24,768 nucleotides of DNA from UBA6215 sp964484255 (GCA_964484255.1 CAZAEH010000021.1:1-24768); one strand, 5' to 3'; positions 14,401 to 22,821 are shown, counted from the stretch's first letter. Notes: generated from the letters alone by a model not told the origin. Numbers and translations are program-made.

Positions 14401-15520
14401 CCGTGAGCTTGAAAGATATACGGTACCCCATGGCGCACTGCTTTCCGTAGGGGAAGAAAAGAAGGTATCCAAGGACGAAATATTCGTCAGGTGGGATCCC
14501 TATACTGTCCCGATACTTACCGAAGTCTCCGGTAAAGTGCGTTATGAGGATATAAAGGAAGGCCATACCATAAGGGAAGAAGTTGATTCCGAAACAGGCC
14601 TTACCGAAAGGGTGGTCGTTGAGCATAAGGGTGAGTTCCATCCTCAAATAGTGATCCTTGACAGCAAAGACGAAGTGCAGGCGCTTTATTCGATACCCGC
14701 CGGCGCGCATATCGTAGTCAAGGATGGCCAGAAGATAATGGCCGGTGATCTGATAGCGAAGACTCCCCGCAAGACGATCAAGACCAAGGATATCACGGGT
14801 GGTCTGCCCAGGGTCGCCGAGTTATTCGAGGCCCGCAGGCCAAAGGATCCCGCTATCATCAGCGAGATCGACGGTGTAGTGGAATTCGGGCCGTCCAAAA
14901 AAGGCCAGCGCCGTGTCGTGGTCAAGAACCCGCAGACTAATATGAAGAAAGAATACCTTATACCTCACGGTAAACATCTTAACGTATATAAAGGTGATAA
15001 GGTATTCGCCGGACAGCAGCTTATAGACGGACCCGTAGTCCCGCAGGATATCCTCCGGGTCTCAGGAGATAAGAAACTCCAGGAATACCTGGTGAACGAG
15101 ATACAGGAAGTTTACAGGTTCCAGGGAGTTAAGATAAATGACAAGCATATCGAGGTCATTGTGCGCCAGATGCTCAAGAAGGTCAGGATAGACGAGCAGG
15201 GCGATACCGATTTCCTCGTGGGTATGCAGGTCGATAAGTTCAAGTTCCTCGAAGAGAATGAAAGGGTGAAGAAAAAGGGAGGCAAGCCGTCCAGCGCCAC
15301 GCAGATGCTGCTTGGCATTACCAAGGCTGCCTTGTCAACGGAAAGCTTCATTTCAGCTGCGAGTTTCCAGGAGACCACAAGGGTCCTCACGGATGCTGCA
15401 GCCAGCGGTAAGCGTGATGAATTGAGGGGCTTGAAAGAGAATGTAATAATGGGACATCTCATACCCGCAGGTACGGGTTTTGAGACGCACCGCGATACCG
15501 AAGTCGGTAAAAATCTGTAA
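11477..15520 (+). CDS. rpoC: DNA-directed RNA polymerase subunit beta'
   Basis: A 1,347-residue beta' subunit, full length with no large lineage insertion noticed. The N-terminal zinc ribbon uses C87, C89, C102 and C105. The catalytic loop NADFDGDQ places the Mg-binding aspartates at D477, D479 and D481. The second zinc site is C801, C875, C882 and C885, with the same spacing as in E. coli. The region SIGEPGTQLTMRTFH marks the trigger-loop side of the bridge-helix module. The sequence ends in the usual omega-contacting tail, HLIPAGTGFETHRD. It begins inside the last codons of rpoB and is followed 11 nt later by rpsL, so the polymerase genes run directly into the str operon. Confidence 0.98.
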   Translation: MQNNDILAAAKESSKKTDAFLKPREKVMEEPVSFDVISIKIASGETIRSWSRGEVKKPETINYRTLKPEKDGLFCEKIFGPTKDWECNCGKYKRIKYKGIICDRCGVEVTLSKVRRERMGHIELAAPVSHIWFFKAMPSRMGALLDLNLRDLERILYYEEYIVTDPGESQLKKKQLLTEEQYQEALDKYGHKFTAKMGAEAIRELIRELDLDKMSVKLHADLKKAKADQSQKKIAKVLKIVENFRKSGNKPEWMIMDIIPVLPPDLRPLVPLDGGRFATSDLNDLYRRVINRNNRLKKLLELKAPEIIIRNEKRMLQEAVDALFDNGRHGRPVLGPGNRPLKSLSDMLKGKQGRFRQNLLGKRVDYSGRSVIVVGPELKLNQCGLPKKMALELFEPFIIRKLREQGFVHTIKSAKKMVEKARLEVWDILDEVIKEHPVLLNRAPTLHRLGIQAFEPILIEGKAIRIHPLVCTAFNADFDGDQMAVHVPLSIEAQMESRLLMLSTNNIFSPANGNPITTPTQDIVLGCFYLTKDKEGAKGEGKMFSDKDEALVAYEDGQIALHARIKVRIEGKITETTVGRVIFNNVFPHDFAFVNAAMSKSELGGVISNIHKQFGHNKTVEILDKLKKMGFEYATIAGISIAVDDLHVPKDKEKLIREAREEVLHVEGQYRKGLITDGERYNNVIDIWTSTTDRISDKIFEELDPFNPIFMMANSGARGSKQQIRQLAGMRGLMAKPSGEIIESPITANFREGLTVLEYFISTHGARKGLADTALKTADSGYLTRRLVDVAQDVIINEDDCGTLNGIFVSAIIEGDEVVVSLKERIVGRVALDNIVDIITDEVIVAAGEQINEDAAERIEQAGIERIRIRSVLTCESKHGVCAKCYGRNLANGRMVELGEAIGIIAAQSIGEPGTQLTMRTFHIGGTAYRVVAQSFIKAKNKGIVKYHSLKVAEKEKGFVVLNRNGQVSINDEAGRELERYTVPHGALLSVGEEKKVSKDEIFVRWDPYTVPILTEVSGKVRYEDIKEGHTIREEVDSETGLTERVVVEHKGEFHPQIVILDSKDEVQALYSIPAGAHIVVKDGQKIMAGDLIAKTPRKTIKTKDITGGLPRVAELFEARRPKDPAIISEIDGVVEFGPSKKGQRRVVVKNPQTNMKKEYLIPHGKHLNVYKGDKVFAGQQLIDGPVVPQDILRVSGDKKLQEYLVNEIQEVYRFQGVKINDKHIEVIVRQMLKKVRIDEQGDTDFLVGMQVDKFKFLEENERVKKKGGKPSSATQMLLGITKAALSTESFISAASFQETTRVLTDAAASGKRDELRGLKENVIMGHLIPAGTGFETHRDTEVGKNL

Positions 15521-15531
15521 CAGGAGCTTAA

Positions 15532-15903
15532 ATGCCAACAATCTCGCAGTTGATCAGGACAGGTAGGGAGCAGAAAAGAAAAAGGACGAAGTCTCCGGCT
15601 TTGACGAAATGCCCGCAGAGGCGCGGTGTTTGCCTTCAGGTCAGGACGATGACGCCCAAGAAGCCGAACTCGGCTTTAAGGAAAATCGCAAGGGTAAGGC
15701 TTACGAACGGTATTGAAGTTACTGCATATATTCCCGGGGAAGGCCACAATCTCCAGGAGCATTCGATAGTATTGGTAAGAGGCGGAAGGGTGAAGGACCT
15801 TCCGGGTGTAAGATACCACATAGTCCGCGGAACATTGGATGCCGCGGGTGTTAACCAGAGGAAGAAATCGCGTTCGAAGTATGGCGCGAAGATGCCTAAG
15901 TAA
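15532..15903 (+). CDS. rpsL: 30S ribosomal protein S12
   Basis: A 123-residue S12, nearly identical in plan to E. coli (124). It lies at the decoding centre. TPKKPNSALRK (41-51) contains K43, and GRVKDLPGVRYH (85-96) contains K88 and D89; the lysines are the wild-type residues linked to streptomycin sensitivity, and the aspartate is the site methylthiolated by RimO in many bacteria. AGGAG (15522-15526) lies 5 nt before the ATG. It opens the str operon, only 11 nt after rpoC, without terminator or promoter. Confidence 0.98.
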   Translation: MPTISQLIRTGREQKRKRTKSPALTKCPQRRGVCLQVRTMTPKKPNSALRKIARVRLTNGIEVTAYIPGEGHNLQEHSIVLVRGGRVKDLPGVRYHIVRGTLDAAGVNQRKKSRSKYGAKMPK

Positions 15904-15916
15904 GGTCAGATAAAAT

Positions 15917-16384
15917 ATGAGAAGACGCAGAGCAGAAGAGAGGCAGATATTACCGGATCCGAAGTATAAATCGAAAGTGGTCTCGAAGTTTATCAATATG
16001 ATAATGGACCGCGGCAAGAAATCGACGGCTGAGAGGATAGTATACGGTGCGTTCGAGGAAGCCGGCAAGAAAGTCGGCAAAGATCCGCTGGAGACGTTCC
16101 AGAAAGCGCTTGATAACGCGAGACCTTTGGTTGAGCTCAAGTCGAGAAGGGTTGGCGGCGCCACCTACCAGGTCCCTATAGAAGTGCGTCAGGACAGGGG
16201 TGTTTCCATAGCCATGAGATGGCTCAGGGATTTTGCGAGAGCTCGCAAGGGCAAGCCGATGCAGGATAAGCTCGCTACAGAGATAATAGATGCTTATAAC
16301 AATACCGGAACCGCCGTGAAGAAGCGCGAAGATACCCATAAGATGGCGGAAGCTAATAAAGCATTCAGCCACTTCAGATGGTAA
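15917..16384 (+). CDS. rpsG: 30S ribosomal protein S7
   Basis: A 155-residue S7, a primary assembly protein of the 30S head that binds 16S rRNA and touches E-site tRNA. It starts MRRRRAEERQILPDPKY and has the conserved ARPLVELKSRRVGGATYQVP stretch and the C-terminal KKREDTHKMAEANKAFSHFRW. The length is standard. The gap after rpsL is 13 nt; the E. coli S7 autoregulatory site sits in a longer rpsL-rpsG spacer that is missing here. Only a weak Shine-Dalgarno (TAAGGT overlapping the rpsL stop) is seen. Confidence 0.97.
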   Translation: MRRRRAEERQILPDPKYKSKVVSKFINMIMDRGKKSTAERIVYGAFEEAGKKVGKDPLETFQKALDNARPLVELKSRRVGGATYQVPIEVRQDRGVSIAMRWLRDFARARKGKPMQDKLATEIIDAYNNTGTAVKKREDTHKMAEANKAFSHFRW

Positions 16385-16429
16385 TAATGGACGATGGCTA
16401 TAACAACGCAGGAAAACCATAAAAACGAC

Positions 16430-18508
16430 ATGGCAAGAGAATATTCTTTAGAGAATACGAGGAACATAGGGATAATAGCCCATATAGATGCCGGCAAAAC
16501 TACGACGTCCGAAAGGGTCCTATTCTATACCGGACGCGTACATAAGATAGGAAGCGTCGACGAGGGAACGGCCGCCATGGACTGGATGGCCCAAGAACAG
16601 GAGCGTGGTATAACCATTACCTCCGCGAGCACTACATGCTTCTGGAGGGATATACGCATAAATCTTATCGATACGCCCGGCCATGTTGATTTTACGGTAG
16701 AAGTTGAACGTTCGCTTAAGGTACTTGACGGAGCAGTCGTCGTTTTCTGTGCGGTAGGCGGGGTTGAGCCCCAGTCCGAAACTGTATGGCGCCAGGCGGA
16801 CAGATATAAAGTACCTAGGATAGCTTATATAAACAAGATGGACAGGACCGGCGCCGATTTCTTCGGAACGGTCAAACAGATGATAGACAGGCTTGGCGCG
16901 GTACCTGTACCGATACAGATACCGTACGGGAGCGAAGAGAATTTTAAGGGTATTATAGATCTTGTTGAAATGAATGCTCTTAAGTACGATGATTTAAAGG
17001 GTGTCGAATTTCAGGTACAGGAGATACCTGCCGACCTTCTCTCGATGGCAAAAGAATATCGCGCGCACATGATAGAGAAGATAGCAGAGGTCGATGATGT
17101 CCTGATGGAAAAATTCGTTCACGGCCAGGAACCGACGAAAGAAGAGATAAGAAAGGCCTTGAGGAAAGCGACTATATCGAATACGGTAGTGCCGGTTGTC
17201 TGCGGCACCTCGTTCAAGAACAAGGGTGTGCAGCCTATGCTCGACGCGGTATGCGATTACCTGCCGAGTCCGCTTGATGTTCCCGCGATGAAGGGGCTTA
17301 ACCCCGATAGCGGCCAGCATGAGGAACGCAAGACATCCGACGAGGAACCTTTCTGCGGCCTGGCTTTTAAGATCATGTCGGACCCGTACGTCGGGAAGCT
17401 TACGTATTTCAGGGTATATTCCGGCAAGCTTGAAGCCGGTTCATACATATATAACTCCAACAAGGATGTGAAGGAACGCGTTGGAAAGATCGTGCGTATG
17501 CACGCGAACAAGCAGGAGATCGTCGAGACCGTTTACTCCGGCGAGATAGCCGCGGCCGTAGGCCTGAAAGATACCAAAACCGGCGATACGATTTGCGATG
17601 AAGCCCATCCAGTGACATTGGAATCTATGCATTTCCCGGAACCGGTTGTCTCTCTCGCTATTGAGCCTACTACCAAAGCCGATCAGGATAAGCTCGGGAT
17701 GGTGCTGAATAAATTCATGGAAGAGGACCCTTCTTTCAGGGTCAACTATAACGATGAAACCGGGCAGACGGTAATATCCGGTATGGGCGAGTTACATCTT
17801 GAGATCATTGTTGACAGGATGCTCAGGGAGTTTAAACTTGAAGCGGATGTCGGTAAGCCGCAGGTTGCTTACAAAGAGACTATGAGGAAGCCATCGCACA
17901 GCGTCGGTAAGTTCATCCACCAGTCCGGCGGTCGCGGTCAGTACGGTCACTGCGTTCTTGACATGGAGCCGGGTGAACCGAATTCCGGCATCACGTTTAT
18001 CAATAAGATAGTCGGCGGCGCGATACCCAAAGAATATATACCTGCCGTTAAGAACGGCGTAATGATGGCATCCAAGAACGGTGCCTTGGCCGGTTATCCG
18101 GTCATTGATGTGAAGGTTACTCTTGTAGATGGTTCTTACCATGAGGTTGACTCTTCTGAAATGGCGTTCAAGACCGCAGGTTCGATGGGTTTTGTCGAAG
18201 GCCTCAAGCTCGGCAGCCCCGTGCTTCTCGAACCTATAATGGAGATTGAGGTTACGATCCCGGACGAGTTCATGGGTGTTGTTATAGGTGACCTTAACTC
18301 GCGCAGGGCTAAAATAGATTCTATCAACCAGAGGGCGAATGCCAAGGTTCTTGCCGGCACGGTCCCGTTGGCTGAGATGTTCGGATACGCTTCGGCCTTA
18401 AGATCCTTGACACAGGGCCGTGGAACATATACAATGGAACCTTCGTGCTATTCGGAAGTTCCGAAACAGATAGCGGATAAAGTTATAGCTTCCGCGACGA
18501 AATCCTAA
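16430..18508 (+). CDS. fusA: Translation elongation factor EF-G
   Basis: A 692-residue translocation GTPase with the P-loop AHIDAGKT (17-24), switch-II DTPGH (81-85) and NKMD (135-138). Domain II onwards is complete through domain V. The start is taken at ATG 16430 because the protein then begins MAREYSLENTRNIGI, the near-universal EF-G start. An in-frame ATG at 16394 would add 12 residues (704 in total, also a possible length) and is 9 nt after rpsG; neither has a good Shine-Dalgarno, so the choice rests on homology. The sequence is the canonical EF-G1 type. The stop TAA (18506-18508) forms the first bases of the tuf2 TAAGGAGG. Confidence 0.97.
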   Translation: MAREYSLENTRNIGIIAHIDAGKTTTSERVLFYTGRVHKIGSVDEGTAAMDWMAQEQERGITITSASTTCFWRDIRINLIDTPGHVDFTVEVERSLKVLDGAVVVFCAVGGVEPQSETVWRQADRYKVPRIAYINKMDRTGADFFGTVKQMIDRLGAVPVPIQIPYGSEENFKGIIDLVEMNALKYDDLKGVEFQVQEIPADLLSMAKEYRAHMIEKIAEVDDVLMEKFVHGQEPTKEEIRKALRKATISNTVVPVVCGTSFKNKGVQPMLDAVCDYLPSPLDVPAMKGLNPDSGQHEERKTSDEEPFCGLAFKIMSDPYVGKLTYFRVYSGKLEAGSYIYNSNKDVKERVGKIVRMHANKQEIVETVYSGEIAAAVGLKDTKTGDTICDEAHPVTLESMHFPEPVVSLAIEPTTKADQDKLGMVLNKFMEEDPSFRVNYNDETGQTVISGMGELHLEIIVDRMLREFKLEADVGKPQVAYKETMRKPSHSVGKFIHQSGGRGQYGHCVLDMEPGEPNSGITFINKIVGGAIPKEYIPAVKNGVMMASKNGALAGYPVIDVKVTLVDGSYHEVDSSEMAFKTAGSMGFVEGLKLGSPVLLEPIMEIEVTIPDEFMGVVIGDLNSRRAKIDSINQRANAKVLAGTVPLAEMFGYASALRSLTQGRGTYTMEPSCYSEVPKQIADKVIASATKS

Positions 18509-19722
18509 GGAGGAATCCCATGGCAAAGGAAAAATTTGTACGTACTAAGCCTCACTTGAACGTAGGTACCATAGGCCACGTAGACCACGGCAAGACGACC
18601 CTTACCGCGGCCATGACGATGTGCCTGAACAAGAAGGGTATGGCCGAAGTACGCGCCTATGACCAGATCGACAACGCTCCCGAAGAGAAGGAGCGCGGTA
18701 TTACCATCAACATCGCCCATGTCGAGTACCAGTCCGAGAAGCGCCACTACGCGCACGTTGACTGCCCCGGACATGCCGACTACATAAAGAACATGATCAC
18801 CGGTGCCGCCCAGATGGACGGTGCCATCCTCGTAGTATCCGCCCCGGACGGCCCAATGCCCCAGACCAGGGAGCATATACTCCTGGCCCGTCAGGTAGGC
18901 GTTCCCTATATAGTTGTATTCCTCAATAAATGCGACGTAGTTGACGACAAGGAACTCCTCGACCTGGTCGAGCTTGAGGTCCGCGAGCTCCTGACCAAGT
19001 ACGAGTTCCCCGGAGACAAGACCCCCATCATCAGGGGTTCGGCTCTAAACGCCACCAACTGCGCCTGCGGCAAGGACGATTGCCCTAACTGCAAACCCAT
19101 ATTCGACCTCGTAAAAGCCCTCGACGATTACCTTCCCGACCCGAAGAGAGAGATAGACAAGCCCTTCCTCATGGCCATTGAGGACGTCTTCTCGATCACC
19201 GGCCGCGGTACCGTCGGCACCGGCCGTATAGAGCGCGGTGTCGTAAAGGTCAACGACGAAGTCGAGATCGTAGGCATGAGGAAAGATATACGCAAGACCG
19301 TCGTCACCGGAATAGAGATGTTCCGCAAGCTCCTCGATGAGGGTATGGCCGGTGACAACGCCGGTGTCCTCTTAAGAGGTATCGAGAAGAAGGACCTCGA
19401 GCGCGGACAGGTCTTGGCCAAGCCCGGTTCCATCACGCCCCACACCAAGTTCAAGGCACAGGTCTACATCCTTACCAAGGAAGAAGGCGGCCGTCATACG
19501 CCGTTCTTCACCGGTTACCGCCCGCAGTTCTATTTCAGGACCACGGACGTCACCGGCGTAGTCACCCTTGCCAAGGGTGTCGAGATGGTAATGCCCGGCG
19601 ACAACGTCGCTTTTGAAGTCGAACTCATCATCCCGGTAGCCCTCGAGAAAGAGCTGCGCTTCGCCATCCGCGAAGGTGGCCATACAGTAGGCGCCGGTGT
19701 TGTATCAGAGGTGATAGCGTAA
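18506..19722 (+). repeat. 1,217-nt direct repeat, copy 2 (tuf plus its Shine-Dalgarno)
   Basis: The second copy of the block at 3438-4654, offset by 15,068 nt and in the same orientation. It includes the fusA stop codon as its first three bases. Recombination between the two direct copies would delete or duplicate the 15 kb between them, which contains rpoB, rpoC and fusA, so deletion would be lethal. Confidence 0.92.
18520..19722 (+). CDS. tuf: Translation elongation factor EF-Tu, copy 2
   Basis: The same 400-residue protein as copy 1, base for base as read, including the P-loop (19-26), NKCD (136-139) and the C181/C183/C188/C191 cluster. It sits 11 nt after fusA, the classical str-operon position, with AAGGAGG overlapping the fusA stop. 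Two tuf genes, one with the secE-nusG-rpo group and one after fusA, is a widespread bacterial arrangement that raises EF-Tu output. rpsJ follows after 2 nt, so this copy leads straight into the S10 operon. Expression of the two copies should respond to the same upstream promoter unless hidden internal promoters exist. Confidence 0.98.
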   Translation: MAKEKFVRTKPHLNVGTIGHVDHGKTTLTAAMTMCLNKKGMAEVRAYDQIDNAPEEKERGITINIAHVEYQSEKRHYAHVDCPGHADYIKNMITGAAQMDGAILVVSAPDGPMPQTREHILLARQVGVPYIVVFLNKCDVVDDKELLDLVELEVRELLTKYEFPGDKTPIIRGSALNATNCACGKDDCPNCKPIFDLVKALDDYLPDPKREIDKPFLMAIEDVFSITGRGTVGTGRIERGVVKVNDEVEIVGMRKDIRKTVVTGIEMFRKLLDEGMAGDNAGVLLRGIEKKDLERGQVLAKPGSITPHTKFKAQVYILTKEEGGRHTPFFTGYRPQFYFRTTDVTGVVTLAKGVEMVMPGDNVAFEVELIIPVALEKELRFAIREGGHTVGAGVVSEVIA

Positions 19723-19724
19723 CG

Positions 19725-20042
19725 ATGACTACCACCGTTCAGAAAGCTAAGATAAGGATCAAACTCAGGGCTTACGACCATAGGGTCCTGGACCAGTCGG
19801 CGGCCGAGATAGTGGAAACGGCAAAGAGGACCGGCGCGAAAGTGCTCGGACCTATACCGCTTCCCACCGATAAGGCGGTCTTTACGGTGCTGCGCTCTCC
19901 GCACATCGATAAGAAGTCCCGCGAACAGTTTCAGCTCAAGACCCATAAGCGGGTACTTGATATAGTAGAACCGACCTCGAAGACGATCGATGCGCTTAAA
20001 AAGCTCGATCTGCCTGCGGGTGTCGATGTAGAGATAAAATAA
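19725..20042 (+). CDS. rpsJ: 30S ribosomal protein S10 (NusE)
   Basis: A 105-residue S10. It is a 30S head protein that also acts with NusB in antitermination and binds the NusG KOW domain. Conserved blocks are KIRIKLRAYDHRVLDQSA, TGAKVLGPIPLPTDK and the RSPHIDKKSREQF loop. The start codon lies 2 nt after tuf2, so the S10 leader that mediates L4 control in E. coli is absent. The ATG has only the weak GAGGTG inside the end of tuf as a possible ribosome site. Confidence 0.97.
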   Translation: MTTTVQKAKIRIKLRAYDHRVLDQSAAEIVETAKRTGAKVLGPIPLPTDKAVFTVLRSPHIDKKSREQFQLKTHKRVLDIVEPTSKTIDALKKLDLPAGVDVEIK

Positions 20043-20073
20043 CGCTAACATAAAACAGTAAGGTAATAACAAA

Positions 20074-20790
20074 ATGTCTTTAGGAATATTGGGAAAGAAA
20101 AAAGGAATGACGCAGGTCTTCAGGGATGACGGCAGGGTAATACCCGTCACCGTCATAGAAGCCGGCCCGTGTACCGTCCTCCAGGTGAAGACAAAGGAGA
20201 AGGACGGTTATGAAGCGGTGCAGATAGGTTTCTGCGAGAAAAAAGAGAAGCTTGTCCCGAAGCCGGAATTGGGTAAATTCAAGAAGATAAACGTTTCTCC
20301 CAAGAGGTTTATAAGGGAGATAAGGATTACGCCTGACCAGAAGTTCGAGATAGGCCAGCAGATGAAGGTGGATATCTTTGCCGCTGGGGATGCCGTTGAT
20401 GTTACCGGGACGTCTATCGGAAAGGGTTTCCAGGGTGGCATGAAGAGATGGCATTGGAGCGGCGGGAAAAAGACCCACGGTTCGATGTCGCACAGGAGGC
20501 CGGGGTCCATAGGTTCGACAACGACGCCCGGAAGGGTCATTAAGGGCCATCATCTTCCCGGAAGAATGGGTGGGGATATTGTAACTACACAGAATCTCGA
20601 GGTGGTCAAGATAGACCCGGAGAATAACCTGTTGGTCCTGGAAGGTTCTGTCCCGGGTCCTAATGATTCATTGTTGATAATTAAGAAGGCTAAGAAGCGT
20701 GCCAAGGCCAAGATCCCGCAGGTCGTCATCGTAAAGGAAAAGAAAGAGAAGTCGAAGAAGGAAGCGCCGGGCGGAAAGGGTAAGAAATAA
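20074..20790 (+). CDS. rplC: 50S ribosomal protein L3
   Basis: A 238-residue L3, a core assembly protein near the peptidyl transferase centre. It starts MSLGILGKKKGMTQVF. The central loop GSMSHRRPGSIGSTTTPGRV reaches toward the active site. E. coli L3 is 209 residues; the extra length is a lysine-rich C-terminal tail (about 205-238, with KEKKEKSKKEAPGGKGKK) that is likely disordered. A 31-nt spacer with AAGG separates it from rpsJ. Its stop overlaps the rplD start by one base (TAATG), a coupled arrangement. Confidence 0.96.
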   Translation: MSLGILGKKKGMTQVFRDDGRVIPVTVIEAGPCTVLQVKTKEKDGYEAVQIGFCEKKEKLVPKPELGKFKKINVSPKRFIREIRITPDQKFEIGQQMKVDIFAAGDAVDVTGTSIGKGFQGGMKRWHWSGGKKTHGSMSHRRPGSIGSTTTPGRVIKGHHLPGRMGGDIVTTQNLEVVKIDPENNLLVLEGSVPGPNDSLLIIKKAKKRAKAKIPQVVIVKEKKEKSKKEAPGGKGKK

Positions 20791-21419
20791 TGTCAGAGCT
20801 TGCGATCTATAACATCAAAGGACAGTCCGTAGGAAAGGTCGAACTCGACAAGAAGATATTCGACGGTAAGGTCAATGAGGCAGTCTTGTACCAGGTAGTG
20901 AAGATGTATGAGGCGAACCAGAGACAGGGTACCGCCGATACTAAGACCCGTTCGGATGTCAGGGGTGGCGGGAAGAAACCCTGGAAACAAAAAGGTACAG
21001 GCCGCGCACGCGCAGGCACGATCAGGTCCCCGCTGTGGAAGGGCGGTGGCAAGGTCTTCGGACCGCATCCGAGGGATTATTCCTATTCCGTGCCGAAGAC
21101 CGTAAAAAAGATCGCGTTGATATCAAGTCTGAACGCTAAGGTCAACGATAACGGGATAGTGGTGCTGGACAGCCTTAAACTCGATAAACCGAAGACGAAG
21201 GAATTCGCCGCGGTCCTCGAAAAGATCAAGGCCCAGAATAAGCCCTTGATAGTCCTCGAAGGGAAGGATGACGCGGTAATAAGGGCATCCAGGAATATAC
21301 GTTCGCTCCTTCTGAGGGATTACAAGACCCTTAACGCATACGAGATACTCAAGCAGGATAAAATAGTGATAACCCATAAAGCTCTTGAGGCTCTAACCAA
21401 ATTACTGGTGAAACAATGA
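20790..21419 (+). CDS. rplD: 50S ribosomal protein L4
   Basis: A 209-residue L4. The globular part is interrupted by the long loop (about 40-105) that lines the exit tunnel, with KTRSDVRGGGKKPWKQKGTG and RSPLWKGGGKVFGPHPRDY. In E. coli L4 represses the S10 operon by acting on its leader; that leader is absent here. It begins on the last base of the rplC stop and overlaps the rplW start by 4 nt. Confidence 0.96.
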   Translation: MSELAIYNIKGQSVGKVELDKKIFDGKVNEAVLYQVVKMYEANQRQGTADTKTRSDVRGGGKKPWKQKGTGRARAGTIRSPLWKGGGKVFGPHPRDYSYSVPKTVKKIALISSLNAKVNDNGIVVLDSLKLDKPKTKEFAAVLEKIKAQNKPLIVLEGKDDAVIRASRNIRSLLLRDYKTLNAYEILKQDKIVITHKALEALTKLLVKQ

Positions 21420-21697
21420 TAGAGAAATATAAGATAATAAAGAGCCTGCTTCACTCGGAAAAAGGTTCGCAGCTTCTTCCTTTCAACAAGTATGTTTTTG
21501 AGGTAGATAAGCGTGCCAACAAGACCGAGATCAGGAAAGCCATTGAGCAGGCTTATAAGGTAAAGGTCAAAGATGTCAACACCATGATAATGTCGGGAAA
21601 GTGGCGCAGAGTAAGGTTCAAGCCGGGTAAGACCCCCGACTGGAAGAAAGCGGTGGTTACCTTGCGTGCAGGCGACAAGATCGACGTATCAACATAA
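21416..21697 (+). CDS. rplW: 50S ribosomal protein L23
   Basis: A 93-residue L23 located at the tunnel exit, where it docks SRP and trigger factor. It contains the conserved KYVFEVDKRANKTEIRKAIEQ and VKDVNTMIMSGKWRR. The ATG overlaps the rplD stop in ATGA, indicating translational coupling. Its length is typical (about 95-100). Confidence 0.96.
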   Translation: MIEKYKIIKSLLHSEKGSQLLPFNKYVFEVDKRANKTEIRKAIEQAYKVKVKDVNTMIMSGKWRRVRFKPGKTPDWKKAVVTLRAGDKIDVST

Positions 21698-21709
21698 GGT
21701 TTTTAAAAA

Positions 21710-22534
21710 ATGCTAAAGACATACAGGCCATATACGAAATCAAGAAGGTGGATAACATCATCGGACTTTTCAGTCTTGACAAAGAAGAAGCCCGAGAAAG
21801 CGTTGCTTATACCGAAAAAGAAGAAAGCCGGGCGCAATAATCTCGGTCACCTTACGGTGCGCCACCAGGGCGGCGGCCATAAGAGGATGATAAGGATAGT
21901 GGATTTCAAGCGTGAGAAGGTTGGGATTCCGGCCGCGGTGATAGCACTGGAATATGACCCGAACAGGTCGGCATTTCTTGCCCTGCTCGAGTATGCCGAT
22001 AAAGAACGCCGCTACATAGTAGCTCCGGTGGACCTCAAAGTAGGCGATTCTGTAATGTCGGGCCCGGACGCCGATATAAAGCCGGGCAATGCTCTGCCAA
22101 TTAAGAATATACCGGTTGGTTCATTTATACATAATATAGAGCTCATCAAAGGTACCGGCGGGAAGATTGTCCGTTCAGCCGGTACGAGCGCGCAGCTTAT
22201 GGCGAAGGAAGGCGAATACGCTAACATAAAGCTGCCTTCGGGAGAGATCCGCCTGATACACCTGGATTGCTACGCGACTATCGGCCAGGTAGGCAATGTT
22301 GAACATGGGACCATATCCGTTGGAAAGGCCGGCAGGAAAAGGTGGCTTGGCATACGTCCTACGGTTAGAGGTGCTGCTATGAATCCCCATGACCATCCTC
22401 ATGGCGGCGGTGAAGGTAAATCCGGTCAGGGTAATCCACATCCGGTATCGCCTTGGGGCAAACCGACCAAGGGTTTCAAGACCAGAAAGCCCGGGAAGTA
22501 TTCCGATAGGCTGATAATAAAGCGGAGGAGATAG
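21710..22534 (+). CDS. rplB: 50S ribosomal protein L2
   Basis: A 274-residue L2, required for subunit association and peptidyl transferase activity. It starts MLKTYRPYTKSRRW. The OB-fold region has GGHKRMIRIVDFKR. The C-terminal block MNPHDHPHGGGEGKS includes H229, matching the functionally important E. coli H229. Length agrees with the family (273-277). AAGG overlapping the rplW stop lies 10 nt before the ATG. Confidence 0.97.
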   Translation: MLKTYRPYTKSRRWITSSDFSVLTKKKPEKALLIPKKKKAGRNNLGHLTVRHQGGGHKRMIRIVDFKREKVGIPAAVIALEYDPNRSAFLALLEYADKERRYIVAPVDLKVGDSVMSGPDADIKPGNALPIKNIPVGSFIHNIELIKGTGGKIVRSAGTSAQLMAKEGEYANIKLPSGEIRLIHLDCYATIGQVGNVEHGTISVGKAGRKRWLGIRPTVRGAAMNPHDHPHGGGEGKSGQGNPHPVSPWGKPTKGFKTRKPGKYSDRLIIKRRR

Positions 22535-22539
22535 AATAG

Positions 22540-22821
22540 ATGGGGCGTTCTACAAAAAAAGGCCCGTTCGTTGAAGAGAGGCTGATCAAGAAAGTCGAAA
22601 AACTTAAGGGTGACAAGAAGCCCATAAAGACCTGGTCCCGCAGGTCGACTGTTGTGCCTGAATTCGTGGGCGTGACGTTCCTGGTGCATAACGGGAATAA
22701 ATTTATCCCCGTTTTCGTGACGGAGAATATGGTGGGACACAAGCTCGGGGAATTTGCCCCGACGAGAACATTCAGGAAACACGGCGGCGTAAAGGCCAAA
22801 GAAGCACCGACGCCGACCTAA
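22540..22821 (+). CDS. rpsS: 30S ribosomal protein S19
   Basis: A 93-residue S19 of the 30S head, forming a complex with S13 near the A site. It starts MGRSTKKGPFVEERL and has TWSRRSTVVPEFVG, VHNGNKFIPVFVTENMVGHKLGEFAPTR split across the usual positions, and KAKEAPTPT at the end. The GGAGG before it lies inside the end of rplB, 5 nt upstream in gene terms. Confidence 0.96.
   Translation: MGRSTKKGPFVEERLIKKVEKLKGDKKPIKTWSRRSTVVPEFVGVTFLVHNGNKFIPVFVTENMVGHKLGEFAPTRTFRKHGGVKAKEAPTPT

Noticed and set aside
13688..14710. 340-codon open frame on the minus strand opposite rpoC
   Set aside because: It lies wholly inside the conserved beta' coding region, has no family resemblance, no ribosome site and no promoter. 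Long antisense frames are expected opposite GC-biased codon positions.
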